Source: Collybiopsis luxurians FD-317 M1
Lineage: Eukaryota; Basidiomycota; Agaricomycetes; Agaricales; Omphalotaceae
NCBI GenBank assembly: GCA_000827265.1
Contig: KN834768.1
Coordinates: forward strand, 728,299 to 792,298
Reading direction: 5' to 3'
DNA length: 64,000 nt
The notes under the pieces were generated by a model. It did not search any database. It saw only the letters and a list, made by a program, of their open reading frames with translations, and was not told where the DNA came from. A program made the translations under genes and the position numbers. Shown piece after piece: positions 1 to 11,761 of the stretch; positions within the stretch are counted from its first letter, which is position 1, and the number at the start of each line of letters is the position of its first letter.

Positions 1-440
1 CTTTCCACTCAGGTTTGTAGGTACTTGGGTGAAGGCTCACTGTCACCTATGGACTTGTATTAAATGTTAGAATCATGTGTTCATTTGCAGTTTCAATTAT
101 TTGTACTTCTAATGTGTTTTCAGCAACCTTGTATGTAAATAGCCCTGAAATAGTGCTTTAATTTGAATATATCAAATTACGTGCTTGGATAGACCTTAGA
201 CTTCATAGGGTACAATATGCTCTATGCCTTAGGCCTTGTGCATTTGAATGCAGATTATTCAACTCAAGCCCGAGGATTAAACGGCGGTCTCGACAACCAT
301 GGGCATTTAGCTGATGTAGGGCACTTGTAGAATATCAGTACTATGTCAGTATTCAGGCATATTCTCAATTACAAGCCTTTTGAAGTCAAATAATCATATT
401 TAATGTGTCGGAAATAAGTTTTAATGAGAGTTACATTTTG
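1..440. other. AT-rich spacer, nothing recognised
   Basis: No reading frame, RNA or repeat structure that I can support. It flanks the 3' end of the minus-strand LINE that begins near position 440-480. Confidence 0.5.
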
Positions 441-483
441 CCGAGCCTCGGCAAGTTAAGCTGTCAAGTGTGGGGAAAAAAAG

Positions 484-3400
484 TTACTTGGACATAACTT
501 TCAAGTTACTTGAATAAATTAAAAAAGTTACTTGAAAAGTAACTTTGCGCACACTCCTTTTAGCCGCTGTTAGAGCACATTTGTTAGGGTGTTTACAGTT
601 TCTATCATGCCTGTCACTGATGCAGTCAGTGCAAAGGCAGTCTTTTTGGTTTATGTGAGTAGGATCCTCTAGCCTCCTGGTTATTTCAATGGCATCTTTA
701 ACCTCCATTACACGGTGGTTTATGCGTAGACAGGTATAAGTGGGACCAGGTCCATTATTAAATTGTGTTTTGTTCCGGTCCTCTCCTACATGGTGCCAGA
801 TTGGCATGTTGAGTCTCACTGCTTGTGAGGGTGTCAGGAGATCATATTCAACACCATATTTCTCTGCCACTTTAATCATACCCTGAAGGGAAGGGGGGGC
901 ACTTCTGGGTGATGGCTTCCAGCACTGGATGTATGGAGCACAGCAGGAGATTTCCTGAATGTGGTGAGCATCCAGCCTATGTTTCTTTAGCAGGCAGTCA
1001 GCAATGTAGGCCCAAACTGGTCTTAGGCCAGGGTCAAGCTCAAGATATGATTTCAGTTGCATCAGCTGGATTGCATCATTTCTAGCATAAAGATCTAGGA
1101 TTTTCTTGCCTCCTTCTTCCAGCTGTGCTGACATAGTCTCCTTCTTTACTGGAGAGTTCAGAAACTCCTTCTGGATGGAGAGCAAGTGTTTAGCTACATG
1201 GCCTGGCATTCCATTAGCTTGAGTGAGGTATTGTGTTATTGCACCAATGGTTAATTGAATTTGATGCCTTTTTGCTTCTAGGGTCGGGTGGCTTTCAGCA
1301 CAGTGATCCAGGATTGATTCAATGCACTCTATTAATGGGAGACAGGGGGTTGTCTCCTTGGTGTGGTTCCCAATGTGTGCTCCCAGGTATCTTACAGATT
1401 CACCATCATTCAGGATTCGTGTTCCAGCTGGGAATCCACCATCTTCAGGGTTCAGTTTGCTGGTGTGAATAAGTTCATTCCTGTATGCTACAGATCCTAC
1501 AGGTATAATTTCTGTCTTTTCCACATTGAATTTTGCACTTGAGGCATTGCACCACAACTGAAGTAAATGGAGGAGATCAGAGAACTTGTCAGATTTACTA
1601 AGGTAGGTGGCTGTGTCATCTGCAAATAGAGAGGCTTTTATGGGAGTAGACATCCCTGGGATTTCAAATCCTCTTAGGGAGGGGGTGCTCCGTATAAGTT
1701 CAGCTAATGGTTCAATGGCAATATTGAAGAGGAGACATGAGAGGGGGTCCCCCTGATGGACACCTCTAGTGATTTTAAATGGGGAGCTGAGCTCACCATT
1801 GATCATAACTTGAGTCTGGGCATCCCGGTATAGGGTCTGGACAGTTGCAATAAACTGTTCTGGCAGATTGAATGTCCTCATGGTTTCCCAGAGATACTGG
1901 TGAGATATCTTATCATATGCTTTTTCCTGGTCAAGGAGGACCATTGCACCATCTAGGGATTCATGTTCTGCATACTCAATGAACATTTTGCCTTGATAAA
2001 TCTGGTCCATGATTTTCCGCTGAGGCATGAAACCAGCTTGGTTTTTATTAATTATTGAGGGAGCAACCTCCACCAACCTCAGGGTGAGGGCTTTAGTGAA
2101 CAGCTTGTAGTCAGGGTTGAGTACTGTGATTGGGCGGTAATTGGCAATTTCAGTGCGTTCCTTCTTTTTAAAGATTGGGCACATCCACCCTGCATTAAAA
2201 GTGCTTCCTGGTGCAAGGCCATACTGTTCAACATCATTGAAAGCTGTTGTAAGGAAGCAGATCACATTAAAGGTGGGGGTTCTCTTTTCAGGGGTTAATG
2301 TTTTGTTATTTGCAGTGTCTTTTAGGTGACAGTTTCTTAAGACCATCCAAAGTTCAGTAGGTATGCCTGAGATGCCTGCCACAACTCCCTTCTTACTCCG
2401 CTTTAGGGCTTTAATAACTGTGGCTTCATCAATGTGTTGGGCTAAGGAGACTTTGTCTTCATGGGATAGCTTCACTTTCACAGGATTCAGGGCAGCCTGG
2501 ATGTTGGATTGTTTTTGTGCAGGATTATCAGCAGAAGCATCCTGCTGGAGGCTTTGATGATAGTCTCTTGCATGTTCTGCCATTTTGTCAGAGCGGGAAC
2601 AGTATATTGGGTGCCTTGTTTGTGCATTGGTGCCTATACACAGGTGTGAGATTGGGTCTCTAGGTTTCTTCTCCTTCATGTTGCTAGCTGTGAATTTTGT
2701 AATTAGGTCATTTTCTACCTTGCCCTTAAGCTTGTAGTTATCTTTGCACTCTTTTTGTATCCGTGCAGCAATTTTTTCAATTTCATGATCAATAGAGTGG
2801 GCCTTGGCCATGTGAATCACATCTTCATCACTGTTGACTCCTGTCATTTTGTTCAGAATTTGATTCCAATCTTGTTGCAGGTTTTTTATCTTATTCCTTG
2901 CAATGCCTGCATGTTTTTTGCTAAATTCACATTCAATAATAAGGGCTTTCAGGTTGAATTCTTGTAGAAGGGCTTGTGGATTGTTCTGAGTTGTGCGGGT
3001 TGCTCTCTCTTTGCAGTGGGTCATTTTTTCCTCTAACTGAGCACCCATCTTAACAATGGAGGATATTAGGTTAGGATTGTCTAGGGAGCAAAGGTTCATT
3101 GTGTATCTACCTTGTCCATGATAGGGAGCTCCTGGAGTATTGACTACCACTGACACCATGCGGTGGTCTGTCATGTCAATGAAATCATCAGATATATTCC
3201 AGTTGTGGCAGTATTTTTGGAGGCAATCTGATACATAGATACTGTCAAGACGGGACATAGTAATTGAGTTGTTGCAGCCATGATGGGTATAGGTGTACTG
3301 CCATTCAGTAGGGTTTGCTGCACGCCAGCCGTCTTTCATACGGAACATTGATTTGAACCTCACTAGAGCATTAACTGCATCAGCTTGGTCTTCTCGGTTG

Positions 3401-4350
3401 TTTGATCTGTCACATGGCTCTTCACAGACATTGTGGTCTCCTACCAGTAAGTCTGGGATAGGTAGGTTCAGTGCTAGCCATTTGTCTATCATTTCATTAT
3501 AGAAGGATGCTAGATTGGCCATGTTATCATTTGGGGGGTATACAACCAGTACTGTAAGTGTTTGCTTGTCATGATGGGGGACAGACACACTTAGGGCACA
3601 TCCTGCAATTATGGTGTGAGACTGGACCTCTGGTCCAGTATTTACAAGGTCATAGTTTAGAGCAACTGCTACACCAGCAGCATTGGGGCTGTCAGGATTG
3701 ATTGTGGAGAATACTTTCATCCGTTTGCCATACTAACTATCCATTATTTCATCTGTTTGGATCTGTGACAGGTGGGTCTCTTGAACTGCCATAATTGCTA
3801 TCTGGTCATCAAACATGGCACGATGGATGGCATGCCATTTGTGGTTTTCATCAGAGATGTGGTCTGCACCTCTCCCTTTAATATTTATTGAGGCCACCTT
3901 TAGGTGAGCTCGGGTTTTTTTCCGGAGTGTAGCCACTTGTTGGGCTGTCAACACTTGTTTACAACAAAGGTTTGCAAAGGTCCAGTGGGCCTCCTCATAT
4001 AGAATTGTAGAGGGGCGAAGGTGGCTGTTCCTTGGTTGGGGAACTCTGCACTGTGGTGGCTGTTGGCCTATGGTGCTCCCAGTGTGGGATGGAAGTGAGG
4101 TACTTCCAGCCTGGCTAGCAGGGTGGGGTTGACTTAAAGGGTGGGCCCAAGTTGGCAATTCTGTCCCCTGAGTAACAGTAGGGTTTCCCTCCACAGGATC
4201 CAGGTTGCCAAGCTCAATTCCGAGCCCTTCAGCAGCCCCGGTTCGCCCACCATTAAAAAGAGTACCTCCAGACTCAGCAATGGTATGGTTGGAGGGCAAA
4301 CCACTACTTGCTGAGGACTGGAGGGGGTATTGCACATCCCAGTAGAGCAT
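484..4350 (-). pseudogene. LINE ORF2: endonuclease-reverse transcriptase
   Basis: One reading frame runs from 4350 to 484 and is interrupted only by a TAG at 3735-3733, splitting it into about 205 and 1078 codons. The N-terminal half holds endonuclease motifs: a V-A-S-I-N-I-K-G start with V-Q-E-T-H, then G-D-H-N, S-R-L-D-S-I-Y-V and T-D-H-R. The RT follows with F-K-K-K, Y-R-P-I-T-V-L-N, Q-A-G-F, D-Q-E-K-A-Y-D, G-V-H-Q-G-D-P-L-S and the catalytic F-A-D-D box (1615-1626). A Cys/His cluster (C-L-C-T-D-C ... C-K-H-P-N-K-C) near the C-terminus resembles the terminal zinc motif of LINE ORF2 proteins. The product would nick target DNA and prime reverse transcription on it. The TAG is probably a CAG-to-TAG transition. 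The true N-terminus is uncertain. A proline-rich linker precedes the endonuclease, and a separate open stretch at 4395-4643 in another frame may be a frameshifted upstream part. Confidence 0.88.
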
Positions 4351-4808
4351 TGTAAGTGGTTCATAGAGGAGAACAGAACACCTTTGCTGGCTTTCTAGGA
4401 CAGCGAAGGTAGGGCTATCCCCAGACTGGTACTCAGCAATTGGGTACAGAGCTCAGCCTGAGGGACTTCCAGCAATCCACTCAGCTGGTTTTTTTCTTTT
4501 TTTGAGGTGCTAGCTTTCCTGGTCAGGCCAGTAGATGTGGGCCAGCACTTTAAAGGGGTGATTACACTGGGACCCAATTCCCAGCCAGTTGTTTGCAAAC
4601 TGGGTAGACGTTGTACAGTCAACTTGCAAGGTAAAGACAGCACTTTTTTAGGAGGGCTAGATCATGTTGAGGTGCAAACTTAACAAGGTGTCATAGGCAG
4701 AGGATCATATGGAGCACAGAACAAGGTTACATAGATTGAATAGGTAGTGTACAAGGATGTATAGGACACATATAGGTAGTTCTGACTGTAGGTACCATGG
4801 GTCTAATT

Positions 4809-6008
4809 CTAAGCTCGACCGCGACCACGACTTCCTCTTCCACGATTGCTGCGCTTATTCCCTCGGCCGCCACGGCCACCACCGCAACTAGAGCTGCCCT
4901 TCTCATGAGATTTGTTAGCTTGTCTAGGCTGGGGTTTAGGGCCTTGCCAGTCAGGGAGGTTGACGAAGGGGCATAGGCCTACAGGGTGGTCAATGCTGAA
5001 GCAGAACGTACAGGGTTTGAATGGGTCCGAGACTATGCGAGCATGTCCCTTGAAGGGATGGACCACAGACAATTTGGTAGCCAGGAGTCGTTTGAGTTTC
5101 CGTTGGGTTGTTGGGTTGTCAGAGATTGGGTCAGCATGAAGGCGGTAGATGACATTGTATAGGCCAGTGTTGACATCATCCATGTCAAGGTCATCTGATA
5201 GTTTGGGAAGAGCCGCCACACCAAGACGTAGGGTAGCAATTCCAATTGACTCCACCCATTCACTGAACAGCACCTCTGCATTCAGGAATGGGTCGGTATC
5301 ATTCTCCTCAGCAGCCCGCATGTCAGTGATGCTTGCCACAACATGTGCTCAGATGGGATCGCAACCGTAGATTGCAGCGCGCAAGAACTCCACACAATCA
5401 CTATATTCAAGCTCGTTGTCATCAAAGGTGAGGTCATACACCAAACCTAAGAAGTGGTCGACTGGGGGTGGGAATCAGGACAGGTGGATGGCTTGGCCAC
5501 CACTGGCAAAGGTCGTCTGGCCAGTTTCGCCGAGGTGGTGGGAGAGGAGGTTGCGAGGGATGCCAAGAACCAGGGCCGAGACAGTGACAATTTTTGTGGA
5601 TGGGGTACCGTTGGTAGACAGCGCTGGGGTGGCCAGGGATACCTCAAAGGCACGAGAGTCAATGTTGAGGGTTCCAGATATGAGGGTACATATGACAGCA
5701 ATACGTTGCGGGGCCTCGAGGGTTCTGCTGTCGGCGACAGTGACCAGGATGGGGTTCTGGTTCTGGCTGATGTGCAACCACGCATCAGCCTGCTTTGGCT
5801 CAATGCCTTCAAAGATGGAATCCCGATCTCGCCCTGTGATGAAGCCCCAACCAATCTCCGGAGTTTTGGTGGAAGTTAGCCGTGGAGGACGGCCATCTGC
5901 GGTACCAAAGGGAACATAGTAACACTTACAGGCTTTTGAAATTGGGAGAACTCTAACCCCAAAGATAGAATGAAGTCTTGTACGAGACTCATCAGCGATA
6001 AGGTCCAA
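4809..6008 (-). pseudogene. LINE ORF1: gag-like RNA-binding protein
   Basis: The frame opens at 6008 and reads about 399 codons to 4809, with two in-frame TGA stops (5477-5475 and 5351-5349). The C-terminal third has a CCHC-type zinc knuckle (C-T-F-C-F-S-I-D-H-P-V-G-L-C) followed by a long Gly/Arg/Ser-rich tail of RGG type, both typical of LINE ORF1 proteins that coat the element's RNA. It lies directly upstream of ORF2 on the same strand, as expected for the element. Both stops are TGA, consistent with CGA-to-TGA deamination. I take the ATG at 6008 as the start because the frame is closed further upstream and the spacing fits a 5' UTR. Confidence 0.75.
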
Positions 6009-6060
6009 TCAGTTACTAGCGAGATTTATAATCCATATATACTAATCTTATAATATCTAG

Positions 6061-7560
6061 AGGCTGGACTACTTGTTGCAGATACTCCACTGGAGTTATT
6101 GGCCCTGAAGCATCTAAAGGATTGTTCACGACCATCGAGGCTTGCAATTTTTTCTAGGTTTTGAAGTAAAAGGATGGGATAAAACAAAAAGGGCGGCATC
6201 ATTACCAAACTGTATATATATATACCTAGCAAGATCAAAGCCAAATGATTATCGCAACTCGTTGTGTAGTTGATCAGCTCTTTTTCTGTCAGCATCATGA
6301 TCATGATGAAAACAAGCTTCACCATTGAATGCTTTGTAGTGCATATAACCAATTCTGAGGACTGATAATCTAATGTCCATATAGAATCTTGGTCACCTGC
6401 ACATTGTTCCATCTACTCCAGGTAGTAGCTAGTAATAGTAACTGCGTGCCTGTGCACCTGATATCATGATGTTACCTGGAAAACATAGATGAATACATGC
6501 AGCAGTTGATTTTGAATATGTATTTAATGCATGCAAAGTCCAAATGGATAAAGACTGTCGGTACACTTTGTTGTTTCTAACGTTCAGAATACAAGCTTAA
6601 TGATCGGTCATGATGCATTCGATTGAACATATCTCTATCAAGTTAGTACTACGTTTCCGAGCCTGATCATCGAACACTGGAATAGGATTGGGCGACTCTG
6701 TGAATTCTTTTAATTGATTGTTTGTATGAACCTGTTTTTTTTTAGTCTAGATGGAGACTCCCTTGGGCAGAGTACTTATATACTTATATCCTCGTACGTA
6801 GGCTTTCTTGATCAAAGGTACTTATAACAACAGCCTTTGCAGAACGGATGAATTACCAGATACTTTTTATTTGGGAGTCGGTCGTCGCACATGAATCAAC
6901 GACGGGTTATTATTGATCACTGTAGGGTGAACCACGTGTGAATCTTTCTGATGTGCTCACTTACCCGACCGGCATTGGCCATTTGCTAATTCTAATAGCA
7001 AGGTCCAAAGACGGATAAGAATGGGTCAGCCGAAGGGTGATATTCATAATATCTCTCCTTCACCAGTCCCTAACAATATATATATACTCACATCATCGAA
7101 GTAAAAGCTCGAATCAAGTACCTGCTTATCTCTGCCCCTTTACTTACTGTAACATCTCAGCTCAGAGGTACTAATGAGGCCTCTCTCTGACATCTACGAC
7201 ACCGCATGCCTGCAGATCCCTCGGAGTCGGACATAACTCCAAACTTGTCTGTCTGGGAAAGATCTCGCTTGGACCCGACAACTGACAGCGCAGCTGACAT
7301 TCGACTTCTTGGTGAGCCAGCAATCCGAGAGCATTTAGATTATGGGCAGTGATAATGAGTATCAGCACCAGAACCTGTCTCCTGGCAGTTTCATTATCGT
7401 CCGAGAAAAGATCTGTGGCAAATGTGGACGGAAAAATCCAACAAAGACTGCGTAGGAACATAGTATGAAGAAAGACATATCAAAGAGTTCTCATGACCGT
7501 TCAACGATACGAGTTGTAGGGTTGAGGAATAACCCGGGTTCGGCACGTATATCTATGTAG
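6061..7560. other. Spacer, no gene recognised
   Basis: AT-rich DNA with a short TA microsatellite near 6215-6230 and another near 7078-7090. Open frames here are short, lack recognisable motifs and show no splice-compatible continuity. I see no gene. Confidence 0.45.
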
Positions 7561-7899
7561 CTCGCAACTCCTCGTAAAGAAGAAAAGGAGACGATGTTCG
7601 GTGATCTTCCGTTCCGAGTGCTAGCATTTCATTCCCGTTTTTCTTCCACCACCGCTCATGCAACCCATGATCCAGGTTTCTTCTTCTCAAAATTAATTTA
7701 TGTCCGATTTCCGACAGGGAGCCTGTCCACACAGAAAGAGTGGGATATTCAGCGATACACCTATGTGGCAGTAGGATGGACAGCAATTGGAAATCATAGG
7801 CAGCACCCGGAGTCCTTTTGTTATACATCTCTTTGATTTTGGCGGAGTTGCAAGCTATATAAGTGAGTCTGCATTGCTGGGTCAGCTGATATATCATTC

Positions 7900-8960
7900 T
7901 TAATCTTTTTGTGCAGCAGCGTAATCAAATGATCAACCAAGAGCACGATTTCGCAGAACCTTCCTTAACAAAATTTGACTAGCATAATTTTTTTCATGCT
8001 CTACACCCTCTCTTGTTCCTCTTTAACACTCATAGCGTACCAAGATTCAACTCCATTCTAGCATGCGTTCGTCCTGTGGACCGCCTCACAGATACAATAC
8101 TGTCGTGATCTTGCGGAGTGTTAAAATGAGGAGCTTAGGCCACCGACCTTACTTTGTTATCTCGTTCGCATGCCTGAAACATGCATCTCTTCCATTATCC
8201 TATTCTCATCGCCTCCCCCGTCAGCGACGACGCTGTAATCATGGTCGGAACGATTCATCGTTGTTAACTAACTTGGGCCGGGGTGGACGATATCTGGAAA
8301 ACGAGGACAATAGAGAAATAGCTGGAGGCAAAGGAAGGCTAAGCACAGAAGAAAGATGAGCCGAATAAGTAGGGTTTTTGAAGAGGCAGTGGGACTTCTA
8401 ATCTCCCCAAACAGTTGTTTGCATCCGTATTCCGAGCTGCGATATGTAGTTACCTTTTTCTATCCTCCCTCTGCTTCTTTCCTTCCGGTGTTCTCTCTTC
8501 GCTATATCAGTATCCTGTAGTCGTCCCTCGGAAATGTCCTCCTTTAGTTCCGCTATCTACTAGGCATTGAAACGATAAGATAGGCCTCTGGCTCGACATT
8601 CTTTTTTCATAGCAGTGATCATCTTACCAGCCGACTCGCCACCGAAGTTGACAAGACAAGCATTCTGCGGACTAATTGCACTTGATTGATATCCTTCGAT
8701 AATCACTTAACAAGCGACGCTATCAAGTTCGGCTTGTTTGCGCTAATCCGGTTTGACTTTCTTTATCGACCTGGCTTGCCCCAACTGATGAGGAGGAGCA
8801 GGAGTAAAGAGGGCATTCGATCTTTCAGTTGTCAGTAGGAGTCGGACGAATGCGAATATGAAGGAGGGTGAGGACGAGGGTATAGTGTCTAGCGTACCTA
8901 TCCTCATTTCTACCGGGTTAGCACTGAGATTGAGGGAACTCCACGATCAACCCGTCTCCG
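7900..8960. repeat. First copy of a block duplicated upstream of NLR1
   Basis: This stretch matches 10635-11400 in order and orientation. Both start with a G-C-A-G-C-A-G-C-G-T core followed by a shared CGCAGAACCTTCCTT string, and both contain a diverged CAAATACAA-type stretch further on. Related sequence also occurs at 31900-32350 (before NLR3) and 20040-20640 (before NLR2). It therefore belongs to the upstream part of the NLR repeat unit. Here it is not followed by an NLR, so it may be the remnant of a further unit. No coding capacity is evident. Confidence 0.5.
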
Positions 8961-9059
8961 AATTCATAAATAGTCCATAAACGATGATTGTATTGAAGCA
9001 ACGAAGATCCACGTCCAGAACTGGACACTTTCAACGACCCACTCTTTGTAACAACCCCG

Positions 9060-9700
9060 CAATTCATCGCAGTGCTAGAAACATTCACATTCATAACCTC
9101 CCCCTCCCCTTCACTATCATCTTCCCCAACCAAAACCCTCGCATCATGCCCAGCCAAAACGTTGTCTATGCTGGAGTCATCTCCATCCAGTCGCTCTCTA
9201 GCACCAACACTTCATACCCACGCATCCATCCCAAATCCCGCCCAATACACTCAAAACAGAGCACGTTCCCATGGCTCAAACGACTCCTGCTCTCATACGG
9301 CTACAACAAGTTCCTCACCGCCATCTCCGCCTGATACGGCGAACTGATCCTCTCTGGTCCCGTACAATCAAAGTCCCAACTCCGCGTGACATTTGAAGAA
9401 CCAGACGGGACTGTTGTGTGTTTCGTTGAGGGTTTGCACTTGAGGTATGGCGGATCCGGAGATGGACCATAGACCCATTAGGGCGGGGACCCCGCCGGAG
9501 CCGGGGTCGGGTGATGGAGGCTATTTAGTTGCCAAGTCCGGTGAGGCTAAAGCTTGCCTTGCAGGGCGGAGAAGGTGTTGCAGAGAAAGTTGAACTGGGT
9601 GAAGAGACGGCGCGTCGGGGAGGTGAAGTCATGGTCCCAGGCATTCCAGTCGTCTCTGCAGCCGATGAGGGCTTTTCAGAGGGGGGTGTTGAAGAATAAT
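9060..9700. other. GC-richer stretch with degenerate coding-like sequence
   Basis: On the plus strand a frame open from about 9096 to 9334 continues after one TGA to about 9475, and the base composition is clearly more GC-rich than the flanks. The translation reads like protein but I do not recognise it. It may be a decayed gene fragment carried with the duplicated spacer. A short GC-rich hairpin-like sequence lies at 9480-9515. Confidence 0.3.
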
Positions 9701-10634
9701 AATAGCTGTGTTATTTCCAGGCACGATTAGCTGGTATGGCTTGACGACAACATTCAAGTTCATTCAGCTCCGAATAAGAGAGAAAGGCAACAATAACATA
9801 TGCGTACCTTATGGCCGTTCTCGAACCATCTTCTCTGGCATCCTGAAAGCTATTTTACGCGATTTCCTGCCCTTTAATCATAGCATGACCTTTGTTCGAA
9901 GGTGTATTCGAAACCGCTTGTTGGAATGAACAGGCTTTGGCTATTTCTGTCGTCAGTCGATAACAGCGAGGTGAATAAGTCGGTTTGTGGTTTGCAAATC
10001 GGGTAGCCGCACTTCAAGAGTCGATGAGAAAAAGGACTAGTGAGTAATGGACGCGAGTTGGTCAAGTTTAAGGGAAAGAGTATCGATGTGGTTCAGGAAA
10101 GAGATTACGGGCCGCCACCCGGAAAGTCTTTTCCGGATAGACACTTGCGGGCGTCGAATTTCAGTTCGTTTCAGGTGTCATCTACGCGAATATGTGAAAC
10201 TTTTGAAGGGAACACGCTGTATACGGAAATCCCGAACAAGCATCTCGCTGGTATGAACGCCAAACTGAGCAAAACTTTTGGCAGCGCAAAGGAGATCGTA
10301 AGACAGCAGAAGGACGGGAAATATCCAGGTTGATTTGCTCGTTATTCAGCTGTAAGGGTTCGTTTGCTGGGATTGTCTTTGCGTTGTGTTTTGCTTCAGA
10401 ATGACTAGAACTTAAAATCTTATTTTGAATACTCAAACAGCTAGGTCTATTCAGTGCAATCGGTTTTCGTGCCGTCTTCGAACGCGTCGTTCGCCGTGCC
10501 AATGGTCATTCGGGAAACTGTCTGGTCGGCGTACCTTGTCATTTGGTGCCGTTCGAAAATCTTGCTTCTTGAAAGTTCTTGAGAGGTGGGGATCAGCGGT
10601 TGGACCGCTGGGTCTATCATTCTGAAACTTTTTG
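9701..10634. other. Spacer, no gene recognised
   Basis: Short overlapping open frames on both strands without motifs. I see no supported gene, RNA or element. Confidence 0.4.
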
Positions 10635-11400
10635 CAGCAGCGTACTTAAATGATCCACCCAGACCAAGGATTCGCAGAACCTTCCTTCAAAAAAATTGGT
10701 TAGGATAGGATTACGAAAGGCACTTTCCATTCCTAATATACTTTTCTCGTTATGATCTCAGTGGAGTTGTATGCTCGTCGCTCCCCACTCAATTTTTTTT
10801 TCCCATGACACATCTATTCCGGCTGAGGGCGGAATACAAGGAAGACGAGCAAGTTATACACGAGTAGGTAACTCCGCCGGTTCTGAGTAACTCGATGTTG
10901 ATTGCCCAATTGACAAAGCTTTCTCATGCAAATTCACCCATTATTTGTTCCGTTGCAACATATATTAGTTCTGAGGACGGACGCACAAATACAATGCTTT
11001 CGTGATAAAGTGGTTGTAGAGCGTCAAGATGGAGGGAGTAGGCCAACGGCGGTGCTTTGTGATCTGGCTCGTGTCCTTCGACATATACCTCTGAACTCGG
11101 TACTTTTACTTCCTATCCGCGATAATCTTACACAGTAGACTCACCACCGACGCTGAAAAGACGAGCAGTTTACGAACTCAATGCGCTTAATGAAAATCCG
11201 TCAATAATCTTCGGACAGGCGACACCATCCAGCTCGGCTATTTTGCGCTGATCTTTTTCAACTATCATTATCGATGCGTTTTGCATCGACCGACGAGGCA
11301 GGGCAGGAGTGGTGGAGGCGTTAATTTTCTTAATGTGAATGTGAAACATGATAGAAACGAGGGGATAGTGTCTAGTCTGGAGTAGTAAGTCCAAGTCGAG
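10635..11400. repeat. Second copy of the duplicated block upstream of NLR1
   Basis: Diverged direct copy of 7900-8960. Related sequence is found before NLR2 and NLR3, so this copy is the one in the normal position for the NLR unit, about 0.4-1.1 kb before the start codon. Confidence 0.5.
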
Positions 11401-11640
11401 AATGGCAATTGCGGTAAATTTAAATCATTAAATGGAGTCAGGAGAAGCCAATACATATTCGATATCTCTTAATACCTTTTTAGTAAATGAAAAATTAGAG
11501 ACACGAATATGTACATGGAGTAATAAAAATAAAAAAGCGTCCTAGAGCGAAATTTTGAACCGAGATTATAGTATGGTAAGGAGTTTCATTATGTGAGTAT
11601 GAATCGCCGGAATGGAAGCTGAAAGCTGAGTAGGGAAGGA

Positions 11641-11761
11641 GCAACGAGATGCAGAGCACGTGGTATTGTGCAAATATAACCAAATAACCGGGTCGATTCT
11701 CACACTGTCCGATCACATGGTCTATTCCCTTCTTGACAACGACCATCATCTACCATCGATC
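11641..11761 (+). promoter_or_regulatory. Conserved NLR proximal upstream region with CACGTG
   Basis: About 120 bp before the ATG is conserved between the NLR paralogues. It contains a palindromic CACGTG at 11657-11662 (105 bp before the ATG), an A-rich CAAATA/CAAATAAC segment, a CCGGGTCGATTCTCACAC block and CGACCATCATCTACC just before the ATG. CACGTG is the E-box recognised by bHLH factors in fungi. Its regulatory role here is inferred from conservation only. Confidence 0.5.

Larger units (their letters stand above)
440..6060 (-). mobile_element. Degenerate two-ORF non-LTR retrotransposon (LINE)
   Basis: Reading the minus strand from about 6010 down to about 484 gives an ORF1 with a gag-type zinc knuckle, then an ORF2 with an apurinic-type endonuclease followed by reverse transcriptase. 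This is the standard layout of a LINE. I saw no LTRs. At the 3' end (480-555) there are several copies of the motif AAGTTACTT and its complement AAGTAACTT. They overlap the end of ORF2 and could form hairpins. Two in-frame stops in ORF1 and one in ORF2 make this copy non-autonomous. The clade (Tad1-like or L1-like) was not settled by eye, and both ends of the element are approximate. Confidence 0.85.

Noticed and set aside
4395..4643. 82-codon minus-strand frame between LINE ORF1 and ORF2
   Set aside because: It may be a frameshifted piece of ORF2's leader, but it shows no motif and was not called as a gene.
6026..6412. 128-codon minus-strand open frame before the LINE
   Set aside because: No motif, AT-rich composition and no link in frame to ORF1. 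Probably chance.
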